From JBIOJM01 sp044450785 (GTDB lineage Bacteria > Planctomycetota > Planctomycetia > Isosphaerales > Isosphaeraceae), in the NCBI GenBank assembly GCA_044450785.1, contig JBIOJM010000171.1, positions 1 to 20,232 on the forward strand: 20,232 nucleotides of DNA, in the 5' to 3' direction. This document shows, one piece after another, positions 1 through 8,073 of the stretch. Positions within the stretch are counted from its first letter, which is position 1; each line of letters starts with the position of its first letter. The position numbers were made by a program, and so were the translations under genes. The notes below the pieces were generated by a model. The model worked only from the letters and a program-made list of their open reading frames with translations, did not search any database and had not been told where the DNA came from.

Positions 1-455
1 ATCCAGGCGTTGACGAGCCGGGGTGGGAGGGAGCGGGTATCGCCGTGCCGCGAGTAGAATGCTCTCCCCCGCTCGATCAGCTGAGCGTTGCCGTCGAACA
101 TCAGCCCAGTCCAGCCGTGATTGACGATCAGGTTGGCCGTGTTGCACTCGATGCCGTCGCCGGCACAGATTTCCACGCAACGCCGCCCTCCCATGCCGAT
201 CAAGCTGAAGATGTAGAGGAGGATCCCGTCTTCGCCGTTCTGGCTGAACGCGCGAAACTCAACATCCTGGAAGCCGGGAAACGGGCCTCCTTGATGTGCC
301 AGCGCGCGATACTGATTGGCGAGAACGAGCTGCGACGCGCAGGTGAGGAGCCGGGGGTCGAGCTGCTCGCGCATCCGGGTCAGCTCGCTTGTGAGCAGAT
401 CCATCCCCAGCGATCGTCGCGTCCGTTCCATGAGCTTGCGAATCACTCTTCGCAT
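1..455 (-). CDS. FkbM-like SAM methyltransferase, 3' end cut by window edge
   Basis: The reading frame is open from an ATG at 455-453 to the left edge, giving 151 residues without a stop; the C-terminus is missing. The start is supported by GGAGG at 467-463, 7 nt upstream, inside the end of the acyltransferase gene. Residues 69-81 read AFSQNGEDGILLY and residues 94-101 read VEICAGDG, followed by CNTANLIVNHGW and GLMFDG. This SQNGEDG...VE.GxGDG..xNT pattern is familiar from FkbM-like methyltransferases of polysaccharide and glycolipid clusters, where VEICAGDG is the SAM-binding glycine-rich loop. The substrate cannot be read from the sequence; a glycan or lipid-linked sugar is inferred from the neighbours. 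It overlaps the acyltransferase by 13 bp and is probably translationally coupled to it. The class is fairly sure, the specific reaction is not. Confidence 0.8.
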   Translation of the reverse strand, partial: MRRVIRKLMERTRRSLGMDLLTSELTRMREQLDPRLLTCASQLVLANQYRALAHQGGPFPGFQDVEFRAFSQNGEDGILLYIFSLIGMGGRRCVEICAGDGIECNTANLIVNHGWTGLMFDGNAQLIERGRAFYSRHGDTRSLPPRLVNAW

Positions 456-1714
456 CGCGTTGCCTCCCGGGCCGGGACCCTTCGACCAGAAAAGCGGTCC
501 AGCATCGGTTTCTCGAAAAAGTGCCAGGAGAGGGCCGCGAGGACGAGCGTCAATCCGACAGTCCAGCGACATGCCCGGCCCGGGTGTGCCATCAGCAATG
601 GCTTGAGGGAAAGCAGGACGAGCATGTGCCAGAGGTAGATCCCGTAACTGATGGTGCCCAGATATCGCATCGGGGCCGTCAGCCTGAGGAACCAGGGATT
701 GCTGATCGCGCAGACAGAGATGACGATGAGCAGGAAGGTCGCGCCGAGCAGCGTCCTCCAGAAGACGACGAGCGTCCAGTTGCCCCAGAAGGCGGAATCC
801 TGCCAGTAGAGCCGCATGGTGAGACTGCCCAGGGCCGCCGCGGCAACCAGCCAGAGCCAGCGGTTTGCTCGCAGGAATCGGTCCAGACGACCCTCCGTGT
901 CATGATGGAGCACCAGCGCCAGCACGATCCCCATTCCGAACTCATCCAGAAAACCGGGGAGCTGCGCCACGCCGAACCAAGTCATGATCACACCATGACG
1001 GACTTCGCCGCAGCAAGCGGCGAAGACCCAGGCGCGCCAGGTCCAGGCGACGCCGACACAGATGGCCAGCAACACCATCGGCTTCATGCGCTTGACCAGC
1101 GGCGCAGCGAGCAAAATGAGCAGGTAAAACTGCATCTCCACGCCGAGAGACCAGTTTGGTCCGTTGATCGATCCGTTCGTCACCCAGTGGAAATTGTGCG
1201 TGAAACTGAGGTGAGTCAGCGCGTCCCGGTAGAAGTTGCCGGCGAACAGCAGGCTCGGGCTGAGAAACAGGACAAAGATGAGGCACGTCAGGTAATGAAG
1301 GGGGACGATCCGAGCAAGCCGCCGCCTGCAAAAGTCCCGCGCGTAGCGCGAACGATCGCGCTCCAGGAGGTTGAAGGCGCTCAGGGCAATGACGAAGCCG
1401 CTGATGACGAAGAAGAGGTCAACGCCCATCCAGCCCAGGCGAAACCAGAGGGCCAGGGGATTGCCGGTGGGAAAGCCTTTCCACTGGAAGTGCTCGATCA
1501 CGTGGTAGACGACAACCGTGATCGCCGCGAAGCCCCGAAGCAGGTCCAGGCCGGGGTAAAACGCGGGCGATAATGATGGCGGCCGTTCCTGGCGCAGGTC
1601 CCGACGCCAGGAAGCCGCCCGCGGCCACCGTCCGGACTTCACCGCCCGATCGGCCGCGTCGGGCACGCCGGCTCGCTCGGAATTCAGGCCTGTACAGTCA
1701 ACCGGACTCGGCAT
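443..1714 (-). CDS. Membrane O-acyltransferase (acyltransferase 3 / OafA-like family)
   Basis: This 423-residue integral membrane protein matches the acyltransferase-3 family, which moves acyl groups, often acetyl, onto surface sugars. Residues 53-71 carry the typical first motif YPGLDLLRGFAA...YH with R60 and H71. It is followed by GVDLFFVISGFVIA, the GPNWSLGVEMQFYLL motif, about ten hydrophobic helices, and a late SYGIYLWHMLVLL segment. The first 50 residues before YPGLDLLRG are polar and unlike the family, and no good ribosome binding site precedes the ATG at 1714. The true start may therefore be an internal GTG (residue 17 or 25). It lies downstream of the glycosyltransferase gene, separated by 115 bp, and overlaps the FkbM-like gene by 13 bp. 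A role in decorating an exopolysaccharide or O-antigen-like polymer is inferred from this context. Confidence 0.88.
   Translation of the reverse strand: MPSPVDCTGLNSERAGVPDAADRAVKSGRWPRAASWRRDLRQERPPSLSPAFYPGLDLLRGFAAITVVVYHVIEHFQWKGFPTGNPLALWFRLGWMGVDLFFVISGFVIALSAFNLLERDRSRYARDFCRRRLARIVPLHYLTCLIFVLFLSPSLLFAGNFYRDALTHLSFTHNFHWVTNGSINGPNWSLGVEMQFYLLILLAAPLVKRMKPMVLLAICVGVAWTWRAWVFAACCGEVRHGVIMTWFGVAQLPGFLDEFGMGIVLALVLHHDTEGRLDRFLRANRWLWLVAAAALGSLTMRLYWQDSAFWGNWTLVVFWRTLLGATFLLIVISVCAISNPWFLRLTAPMRYLGTISYGIYLWHMLVLLSLKPLLMAHPGRACRWTVGLTLVLAALSWHFFEKPMLDRFSGRRVPAREATRCEE
463..467 (-). promoter_or_regulatory. Ribosome binding site for the FkbM-like gene
   Basis: GGAGG on the minus strand lies 7 nt before the ATG at 455. 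It is inside the last codons of the acyltransferase gene and fixes the start of a gene that the window edge truncates. Confidence 0.7.
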
Positions 1715-1762
1715 GGATCGATGATCTCGACTTCAAGAGCTAGATCGACTTCCAGAAACGTC

Positions 1763-1784
1763 GAGGCTGGGAGCGGAAAGCCTC
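1763..1784 (-). other. Small hairpin between glycosyltransferase and acyltransferase genes
   Basis: GAGGCT at 1763-1768 and AGCCTC at 1779-1784 form a perfect 6-bp stem with a 10-nt loop. An alternative GGGAG/CTCCC pairing overlaps it. On the minus strand no clear U-tract follows, so this may be an attenuating or RNA-processing structure, or chance in GC-rich DNA. It lies in the 115-bp gap 1715-1829, where I see nothing else. Confidence 0.2.
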
Positions 1785-1829
1785 CCCTGGACCGGGGAAC
1801 ACGACTCCCGGGCGAACGGGCCGGAGTTT

Positions 1830-3923
1830 TCACGCCGATCTGCGTCGCGAAGGCCTCACGAACCCGCTCATCTCCCGGCGGAGACGCCTGTGAAGGGCAC
1901 CACCAAGCGCCTTCCAGGCAATGCGGATCCCCGGAGGAGCCACGGGCCGCTGGCCGGCCGGATCCGACCAGTTCAAGATGGCCTCCCGGAGACGTCGGCG
2001 CATGGCCAGAGAGCGGGCGGAAGGCTGAAAGACAACCGACCGATAGACCTCGAGGGTTTCGCGGGCTGTCCTCTCCCAGGAGAATTGCTTGACTCTCGCC
2101 AGGCCGCGCCCGCGCAGGCCCTCTCGAAGGTGCGGATCGCTTGCCAAGCGCTGCATGGCCAGTGCCAGCGCATCGGCCGACAGACCTTGGGAGTAAAACA
2201 CGCTGTCGCCACCGACCTCGGCAACCGAGGTGAAGGGCATGGCGATGACCAATGTGCCCGCCGCCATCGCCTCGAGCGGGGGAAGCCCAAATCCCTCATA
2301 GAGTGAGGGGAAGACCAGGGCCAAGGCGTGCTGGTAGAGGATGCGAAGCTGATCGGCCGAAACGGGTCCCAGCATCACGCAGCCATCCGCCGGCGATTTC
2401 GACCCGAGTCGCTGATAAAACCCTCCGCGGGCGTTCGATGCGTAACCCGCCAGTACCAGCCCCGGCGGAGCCCCTCCAGTCCAGCGATCCCGGAATTGTG
2501 CATAGGCTTCCAGCAGGCGAGGCAGGTTCTTGTGGGGGAAGTCGGTTGCCACGCTGAAGAAGTAGCAATCGGGAAGGCCGAGCTTGCGGAGGACCTCCGG
2601 ATCTCGAGGACCACGACTGGAGAACCCGGCCGCATCGACTCCGTGCGGGACGACCGAGACGTCTTCGGCGGGAACCCCGAACTCGTCGACGATCTCACGG
2701 GCGGTGCTCTCGGAAAAAGCCACGATTCGCTGGACCGCCTGCAAGCTAAGGCAGCTCGTGGCCCGGTAGTCCTGGAACTGGGCGTCGCTGGGAAAAGCCA
2801 GGGGAATCCTGTAGCCGATCAGGTCTTGATAGGAGACGATCAAGTGAGCCGATGATTCATAAAGCAACCGGAGGTCCTCGGGGTCGATGACCTGCGCCGG
2901 ACGGTGGATGAGCTCGACGTCGTCCTGCCATTTCTCAGGGGTCACGACCCGTCCATCGAGCCCTCGCGCCTGAGCCGGGTCGCGTACCAGGAGAGTGAGG
3001 TCGAGCCCGGGGAGCTGGGAGAGGGCCCTCACCAGGCTGACTGCATAAACTCGCGTACCGACCAGTTCAAATGGGATCGATCGCAGGTCGCAGGCCACTC
3101 GCAGTTTCCCGGTCGCGCGCGGCCGGATCGCGTGCGACGCCAACGATCGGTCCAGCGTGCTCTGGAACTGCACGAGCTGGGGTTGAAGCTGGGGATGACG
3201 CCCGCACAGAAGCGTCTGACTTTCCTCGATCGCATCAGCCGATTCCGGACGCGATTGATCTGGGGTCAACGGCCCGACGAAAACGTGATTCGCGCGGTAG
3301 GCAACGAACCCCAGGGCCTGGGCCCTCATCACCCAGTCGGCGGTCGCCGTGAATGGCGATCGATAGATGGGGTCAAGTAGCCCAACGGCATCGATGACAT
3401 GGCCACAAAGGTAGCAGCAGACGCTCGCGGGGATCGGGATGGCGGTAAAGCGGGGTAAACCGGCACACGCGGCGTGGACGGTCGGCGCGTCGAGCAACCC
3501 GACGGGATTGGCTGGATCGTGCGAATGGCCCCAACCGTACACATCATGAATCGTGAGCGGAGCAGCGCAGGCGGTCCTGACTCCCGAATAGGCGACCGCG
3601 GCGAGCTCGTCCAGCCAGCCCGGGGACGTTTCACTGTCACATGCGAGAAGGACCGCATCCGCCTGGCGTTCCGCCAGACCCCGATTGTAGGCCGCGACGT
3701 CTCCGTGCCCCCCCACGTATCGCAGGAGATGGACCCGAGAATCGTCCTTGGCCATTGCTTCGAGGCTGGGTAAGAGCTCGCCGTCAGGGGGTGAGCCGGC
3801 GACCACGATCAATCGACCGAGTGCGGGGCCGCTGTGGTCGAGAACGCTTTCCAGGCATCTCAAGGTCGTGAGCGTACTGCCATCGGCCACAACAACAACG
3901 TCCGCCTTCCTGGCCTTGGACAT
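1830..3923 (-). CDS. Two-domain glycosyltransferase (GT2-like + GT4)
   Basis: The protein is 697 residues from the ATG at 3923, preferred over the ATG at 3953 because GGAG lies 7 nt upstream of it and nothing suitable precedes 3953. The first ~230 residues resemble a GT2 fold: ADVVVVADGSTLTTLRCLE, then AAYNRGLAERQADAVLLACDSE, with DSE where the DXD metal motif is expected. From about residue 275 (LRVACDLRSIPFELVGTRVY) a GT4 retaining glycosyltransferase follows, with VVPHGVDAAGF, FPHKNLPRLLEAY and the EX7E motif in YEGFGLPPLEAMAAGT. GT4 enzymes use NDP-sugars with a GT-B fold. One polypeptide probably adds two sugars, or one domain is non-catalytic; the acceptor is unknown. It heads the leftward glycan unit. 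Confidence 0.88.
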   Translation of the reverse strand: MSKARKADVVVVADGSTLTTLRCLESVLDHSGPALGRLIVVAGSPPDGELLPSLEAMAKDDSRVHLLRYVGGHGDVAAYNRGLAERQADAVLLACDSETSPGWLDELAAVAYSGVRTACAAPLTIHDVYGWGHSHDPANPVGLLDAPTVHAACAGLPRFTAIPIPASVCCYLCGHVIDAVGLLDPIYRSPFTATADWVMRAQALGFVAYRANHVFVGPLTPDQSRPESADAIEESQTLLCGRHPQLQPQLVQFQSTLDRSLASHAIRPRATGKLRVACDLRSIPFELVGTRVYAVSLVRALSQLPGLDLTLLVRDPAQARGLDGRVVTPEKWQDDVELIHRPAQVIDPEDLRLLYESSAHLIVSYQDLIGYRIPLAFPSDAQFQDYRATSCLSLQAVQRIVAFSESTAREIVDEFGVPAEDVSVVPHGVDAAGFSSRGPRDPEVLRKLGLPDCYFFSVATDFPHKNLPRLLEAYAQFRDRWTGGAPPGLVLAGYASNARGGFYQRLGSKSPADGCVMLGPVSADQLRILYQHALALVFPSLYEGFGLPPLEAMAAGTLVIAMPFTSVAEVGGDSVFYSQGLSADALALAMQRLASDPHLREGLRGRGLARVKQFSWERTARETLEVYRSVVFQPSARSLAMRRRLREAILNWSDPAGQRPVAPPGIRIAWKALGGALHRRLRREMSGFVRPSRRRSA

Positions 3924-4191
3924 ACCGATTCTCCATCTTAGAGACGGTTCCATTGCGTGGAATCGGCAAGAGGCGGCGGCGATCTGACGTTTTTTCTTGA
4001 AAAGGTGAAGCTGGGACGGCGTTTAGGACGACCAATCGATTAAGGAATTGGCGGCGTCGGCCTGGCTCGAAGAGGACTCGGTCGACGTCGCCGTGCCGCC
4101 GGGACAGATTCACCGGCGCTCGATCGCAGATGCCGGCGAGCGCCTGAGGGAAGCCGGCACGAGCCACGAGCCATGGATGGTGGGCAGGATG
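3924..4191. other. Divergent intergenic region between two glycan units
   Basis: This 268-bp stretch separates the leftward and rightward glycan genes and should hold promoters for both. On the plus strand TTGAAA at 3997-4002 could be a -35 element, with a poor GTTTAG at 4021-4026 as -10. It includes the AT-richest patch nearby (about 3989-4002). No convincing promoter or operator palindrome is visible. Confidence 0.4.
3931..3934 (-). promoter_or_regulatory. Ribosome binding site for the GT2-GT4 gene
   Basis: GGAG on the minus strand lies 7 nt before the ATG at 3923. It decides this start over the in-frame ATG ten codons upstream at 3953, which has no visible ribosome binding site. Confidence 0.6.
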
Positions 4192-5883
4192 ATGCCGAGT
4201 CGGATCAATCCGATCGATCACCCGATCTGTCTGGCCACTCCTCTACGCCGGGCTGCATCGAGCTGGGCCGAGCACGTTCCGATGGAGCTGGACGCGGCTC
4301 ATGCCGAACGGGACGCTGAGGGCGACGAGCTGCGTGAGATCGCCGCTTCCTGGAGAACGCAGGAGGAGCGCCTCAAGCAGATTTCCGGGGAGCTGGCAGC
4401 GCTGCACGCATCGTTCGCCTGGCGACTGACACAGGGGCTGGCCGGCCTGGCAAGGCGGCTCGCACCGCCGGGCACGCTACGGCAAAGCGCCCTGAGGTCG
4501 ACAATCCGGTTCGGGGAGGTCCTGGTGCGCGAGGGGGCGGTTGCGACGGCTCGCAAGGTTGTGCGGAGAGTCCGCCTTCTGGGACCTGACCACGGCTGTG
4601 GCGGTGAGGGCCTTCGAAACTGGACGTCGACCGGGCAACCAGTGTTCTTGCTCATCAGCCACCAGGTCGGCGGTGGCACGGAACGGCACGTTCGCGATCT
4701 GGCGATGGAGCTGCGGTTGGAAGGGATTCGCCCCGTGCTGCTCCGCCCGGCCAGTCGCGGCGCGATTCTCTGGGAAGAGCGCGACCTTGACTGGGAGGTC
4801 ACCTGGTGCCAGCCCACGGCCCCCGAGCGGGAGCCGATCGAGTGTCTGCTCAGGCGATTGGCGCCGGTCCATGCTCATATTCATCACGTGATGGGTCTTC
4901 CCGATGGGTTGATCGGCTTGCTGGCCGAGCTCGGCGTGCCCTATGACTGGACGATCCACGACTACTACGCGATCTGCCCGCGTGCGCACCTGGACCGGGC
5001 CGACGGGGTCTATTGTGGCGAGCCGGAACAACAAACCTGCAACTCATGCCTCGCCCGGCTCGGCGATTATCACGGCAGCCCGGTCGCCGACCCGATCTCG
5101 ACCTGGCGCAGCGGCTTTGCCCGCCGCCTTGGCGGCGCCCGGCGGGTCTTCGCCCCCAGTGAGGATGTCCGGCGCCGGCTGGCGCGGTATTTTCCCACTC
5201 TATCCGTACTGGTTCGTCCCCACTTCGAGACGCTGCCCAAGCTGCGTAGCCTGGCGGCACGGTGGCACCCGGGAGAGACGGTTCGCGTCGCCGTCTTGGG
5301 CACGATCGGGCGCGTGAAAGGGTCGGAACGTCTGCTGGCCTGTGCGCGTGACGCCCGCGCTCGTCGCTTGCCGCTGGAGTTTCGCGTGATCGGATCAACG
5401 GACCGCGATGCGACATTCAAGCGCCTCGGCAATGTCCATGTCGCCGGCCCCTACCGCGAGCGCGAGGCTTATGAGCGGCTGGCCGCGGAGCGCTGCCATC
5501 TGGCCTTCCTGCCTTCGCTCTGTCCGGAGACCTACCTGTACACGCTGTCGATTGCGATGGCCGCGGGGTTCCATGTCGTCTGCTTTGACTTGGGCGCACA
5601 GTCCGAGCGGCTGCGAGCCTGGGGCTGGGGCCGGGCCTTGCCCTTGGAAGCCGGTCCCGAGACGATCAACACCGAGCTCCTGGCCGCCGCACGATCACTG
5701 GCAGCGGGACTGGTCGCGCCCCCGCCGCCGCCTGCGGCGGTTTATCGCGAGTTCCTCGTGGCTTATTACGACTTCACGGCCGAGGAACGCGACAGGATTC
5801 GTCGCTCGGCACTCGGGCCAGTCGCTAGAGCCGTACCACGACCTCACTTTCTGGAAAGGAGGGTCCATGCACGTCTTCACTAG
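4192..5883 (+). CDS. GT4-like glycosyltransferase with methyltransferase-derived N-terminal stub and coiled coil
   Basis: The frame is open from a TTG at 4048, but ATG 4192 (563 residues) is preferred because MP..INPID there matches the start of the paralogous protein at 7135. Residues 1-30 match that protein's head (19 of 30 identical), residues 31-75 are a charged coiled coil, and SFAWRLTQGLAGLARRL follows. The coil-plus-SWRL tail is common in bacterial polysaccharide synthesis proteins. The rest is a GT4-like enzyme: LLISHQVGGGTERHVRDLA, then TIHDYYAICPRAHLD with a cysteine cluster (YCGEP, CNSC). VAVLGTIGRVKGSERLL and LPSLCPETYLYTLSIAMAAG complete the C-terminal domain. It probably transfers a sugar in surface-glycan assembly. 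It opens the rightward unit and overlaps the next gene by 17 bp. The methyltransferase core expected after residue 30 is absent. Confidence 0.82.
   Translation: MPSRINPIDHPICLATPLRRAASSWAEHVPMELDAAHAERDAEGDELREIAASWRTQEERLKQISGELAALHASFAWRLTQGLAGLARRLAPPGTLRQSALRSTIRFGEVLVREGAVATARKVVRRVRLLGPDHGCGGEGLRNWTSTGQPVFLLISHQVGGGTERHVRDLAMELRLEGIRPVLLRPASRGAILWEERDLDWEVTWCQPTAPEREPIECLLRRLAPVHAHIHHVMGLPDGLIGLLAELGVPYDWTIHDYYAICPRAHLDRADGVYCGEPEQQTCNSCLARLGDYHGSPVADPISTWRSGFARRLGGARRVFAPSEDVRRRLARYFPTLSVLVRPHFETLPKLRSLAARWHPGETVRVAVLGTIGRVKGSERLLACARDARARRLPLEFRVIGSTDRDATFKRLGNVHVAGPYREREAYERLAAERCHLAFLPSLCPETYLYTLSIAMAAGFHVVCFDLGAQSERLRAWGWGRALPLEAGPETINTELLAAARSLAAGLVAPPPPPAAVYREFLVAYYDFTAEERDRIRRSALGPVARAVPRPHFLERRVHARLH
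5856..5862 (+). promoter_or_regulatory. Near-perfect Shine-Dalgarno for the GT8-like gene
   Basis: AAGGAGG lies 4 nt before the ATG at 5867, inside the last codons of the preceding gene. It fixes the start of the GT8-like protein against a much longer open frame beginning at 5408, most of which is a shadow of the upstream gene. Confidence 0.85.
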
Positions 5884-7003
5884 CGTCACGGCGAACTATC
5901 TGCCCAAGGCCGCGGTGCTGGCTCACTCCGTCAAGCGAGTTCATCCCGATGCGGTTTTTCACGTGGTGCTTTCCGATCGGCTGCCGGACTGCCCGAGGGC
6001 GACGATCGCGGCCTTCGATTCGATCATCAGCATTGACGAGCTGCCCATCAAGAACCAGTCCTCCTGGATCTTCAAGCACCGGCTGGTCGAGCTTTGCACC
6101 GGCGTGAAGGGCGCGGCGTTCCAGTACATCGCCGACCGCCATCGAGCCGAGCGCATCTTCTACTTCGACCCCGACATCGTCGTGCTCGATCGGCTCGACG
6201 ATCTCGTCCGGACGCTGGATCGCCACAGCATCCTCTTGACCCCTCACCAGACTGTTCCCGAGGCCGAGGTCCAGGCGATCCTCGACAACGAGATCTGCTG
6301 CCTGCGACACGGAGTCTACAACCTGGGGTTTCTGGCGGTGCGCATGACCGATGAAGGGCGCCGGTTCATCGCCTGGTGGGCTGACCGCCTCCGCGGCTTC
6401 TGCTATGACGACGTTCCCGGGGGCCTGTTCACCGACCAGCGGTGGGTCGACCTGGCGCCGGCTTTCTTCGAAGACATTGCGATTGTGCGCGACCCCCAGT
6501 ACAACGTGGCGACCTGGAACCTGACCCACCGCCGGGCCACCGGCTGCGCTCCCCACGAGATCCGGATCAACGGCCGGCCGCTGGTCTTCTACCACTTCTC
6601 GGGATTCGACAGCGGCGCGCAGGAGGTCATGCTCAAAAGATATGGGTCCGACAGCCCGGTCCTGTTCGACCTGCGGGAATGGTACATCAACCGCTGCGAG
6701 GAGCTGGGCCAGTCAACCCTGGGCCGGATCGAATGCATTTATGATTCGTTCCGCAACGGCCGTCGCATCACCGACGCCCACCGGCTGCTTTACCGGAGCC
6801 GCGAGGACCTGGTCCAGGCCTTCCCCGACCCCTACGACGCCAGCGATCCGAGGCGATCCTATTTCCACTGGTATCGAGCCCACCCTCGAGCGAGCGATCG
6901 GCGCCCGTTTCTCATGCGACTTCGCGACCACGCTCCTACTCCCGCGCTCCAGCTCGCACGCACTGCGCGCTCGGCCTGGCGGCGGTGGTCGCAGACCGGC
7001 TGA
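5867..7003 (+). CDS. GT8-like glycosyltransferase
   Basis: This 378-residue protein begins MHVFTSVTANYLPKAAVLAHSV, the pattern of GT8-type retaining enzymes: strand, then walking through a row of acceptor-side residues. The DXD metal and nucleotide-sugar motif is seen as YFDPDIVVLD with D101 and D103. GVYNLGFLAVR and FTDQRWVDLAP follow, and a late FYHFSGF histidine is typical of the nucleotide-sugar site. The C-terminal ~130 residues hold conserved-looking aromatic and acidic patches of unknown role and end in a basic tail. There are no membrane helices, so it should act in the cytoplasm on a lipid-linked or growing glycan. Its start overlaps the preceding glycosyltransferase gene by 17 bp, so the two are probably coupled. 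The family is fairly certain; donor and acceptor are unknown. Confidence 0.87.
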   Translation: MHVFTSVTANYLPKAAVLAHSVKRVHPDAVFHVVLSDRLPDCPRATIAAFDSIISIDELPIKNQSSWIFKHRLVELCTGVKGAAFQYIADRHRAERIFYFDPDIVVLDRLDDLVRTLDRHSILLTPHQTVPEAEVQAILDNEICCLRHGVYNLGFLAVRMTDEGRRFIAWWADRLRGFCYDDVPGGLFTDQRWVDLAPAFFEDIAIVRDPQYNVATWNLTHRRATGCAPHEIRINGRPLVFYHFSGFDSGAQEVMLKRYGSDSPVLFDLREWYINRCEELGQSTLGRIECIYDSFRNGRRITDAHRLLYRSREDLVQAFPDPYDASDPRRSYFHWYRAHPRASDRRPFLMRLRDHAPTPALQLARTARSAWRRWSQTG

Positions 7004-7134
7004 TCGCGCGCGCGTGCGTGCTCGTTGCTCGACTCGGGGGACAATCTCTCGTCCCATGTTCCGGGCAAGGGAATCGGGACCGGTCGATATCCCTCAACCC
7101 GGAATTGCAAGGCCAAGATGGGCCAGGACAGGCG

Positions 7135-8073
7135 ATGCCAAGGTCGATCAATCCCATCGATCAACCCCTCTGTCTCACGATCCCCGAGCGGTCGGCCCCC
7201 TCTAGCTGGACCGGGCATGTACCGTTCGCCATGTGGATCACCTCGGTGCTGCGCCCGCGTTTGTTCGTCGAGCTCGGCACATTCCGCGGAATGTCGTATT
7301 GCGCGTTCTGCCAGTCCATCGATCGGCTCGGATTGCCGACAAGGGCCGTGGCGATCGACACGTGGAGAGGAGACCCGCACAACGGGTTGAACGGCCCCGA
7401 GGTGCTCGCCGAGCTGCGTCTCCACCACGACCACCGCTACGGTTCGTTTTCCACCCTGCTCGAGATGACATTCGACCAGGCCGCCGCTCGCTTTCAGGAT
7501 GAGGAAGTCGATCTGCTCCACATCGACGGCTACCACACGTACGAGGCCGTCCGGCACGATTACGAGACCTGGCGATCCAAGATGAGCGATCGTGGGGTGA
7601 TCCTCTTTCATGACGTCGTGGAACGGATCCGTGATTTTGGTGTTTGGAAGTTTTGGGAGGAGATCAGGACCCAGTATCCGAGCTTCGAGTTCCATCACGA
7701 GCACGGTCTGGGTGTGCTGGCCGTCGGTCGTGAGCTGCCCGCCGAGATCAGGGAGCTGGTCGGCGAGGGTGGCGACGGGCCCCAACGGATCCGGACCTTC
7801 TTCCAACACATCGGCCGGCAGTTGGAGCTGCTGGAGCAGGTCCGCGAACTGACGGGCCGATGCAGCACGATGGAGGTCGATCTTGCCTTGCTGGGCCGGG
7901 AGGTCGAGGCGGCGCGGTCGGAAGGGTTCACTCTCGCACGGCGGTGCGAGGCGCTAGAACGGGACCTACTCCGGGCCGAACAAGAACGAGTCGCGCTGGA
8001 GCGGTCATTCTCGTGGCGGCTGGCGCGGCGGATCGCCGGTCTGGGGGACGCCCTCAAAAGCTGTCGGCGCTGA
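7135..8073 (+). CDS. Class I SAM methyltransferase (Methyltransf_24-like) with coiled-coil/SWRL tail
   Basis: The start at ATG 7135 (312 residues) has AGGA 6 nt upstream and is preferred to the open frame from 6985, because the paralogous protein at 4192 starts at the same residue. Residues 8-30 lead into the methyltransferase core. FVELGTFRG (44-52) is the SAM-binding loop, VAIDTW an acidic strand, and VDLLHIDGYHTYEAV (125-139) carries D131 and H134 as expected for this family. GVILFHDVV follows. From residue 246 (MEVD) a coiled coil runs to SFSWRLARRIAGLGDALK and the protein stops. Related tails are usually followed by more sequence, so the C-terminus may be truncated. Its end overlaps the opposing DUF1559 gene by 20 bp. 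The gap 7004-7134 shows no clear promoter. It probably methylates a sugar or glycan end. Confidence 0.85.
   Translation: MPRSINPIDQPLCLTIPERSAPSSWTGHVPFAMWITSVLRPRLFVELGTFRGMSYCAFCQSIDRLGLPTRAVAIDTWRGDPHNGLNGPEVLAELRLHHDHRYGSFSTLLEMTFDQAAARFQDEEVDLLHIDGYHTYEAVRHDYETWRSKMSDRGVILFHDVVERIRDFGVWKFWEEIRTQYPSFEFHHEHGLGVLAVGRELPAEIRELVGEGGDGPQRIRTFFQHIGRQLELLEQVRELTGRCSTMEVDLALLGREVEAARSEGFTLARRCEALERDLLRAEQERVALERSFSWRLARRIAGLGDALKSCRR

Noticed and set aside
45..638. Plus-strand open frame near the left edge
   Set aside because: The minus strand codes for the FkbM-like protein and the acyltransferase; this is their shadow.
521..1573. Plus-strand open frame opposite the acyltransferase gene
   Set aside because: The translation is rich in charged residues with no motif, while the opposite strand has clear acyltransferase motifs.
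4048..4191. TTG start extending the GT4 protein by 48 residues
   Set aside because: The extension has no similarity to the paralogue, the purine-rich signal is only 1 nt from the TTG, and the ATG at 4192 matches the paralogue's start.
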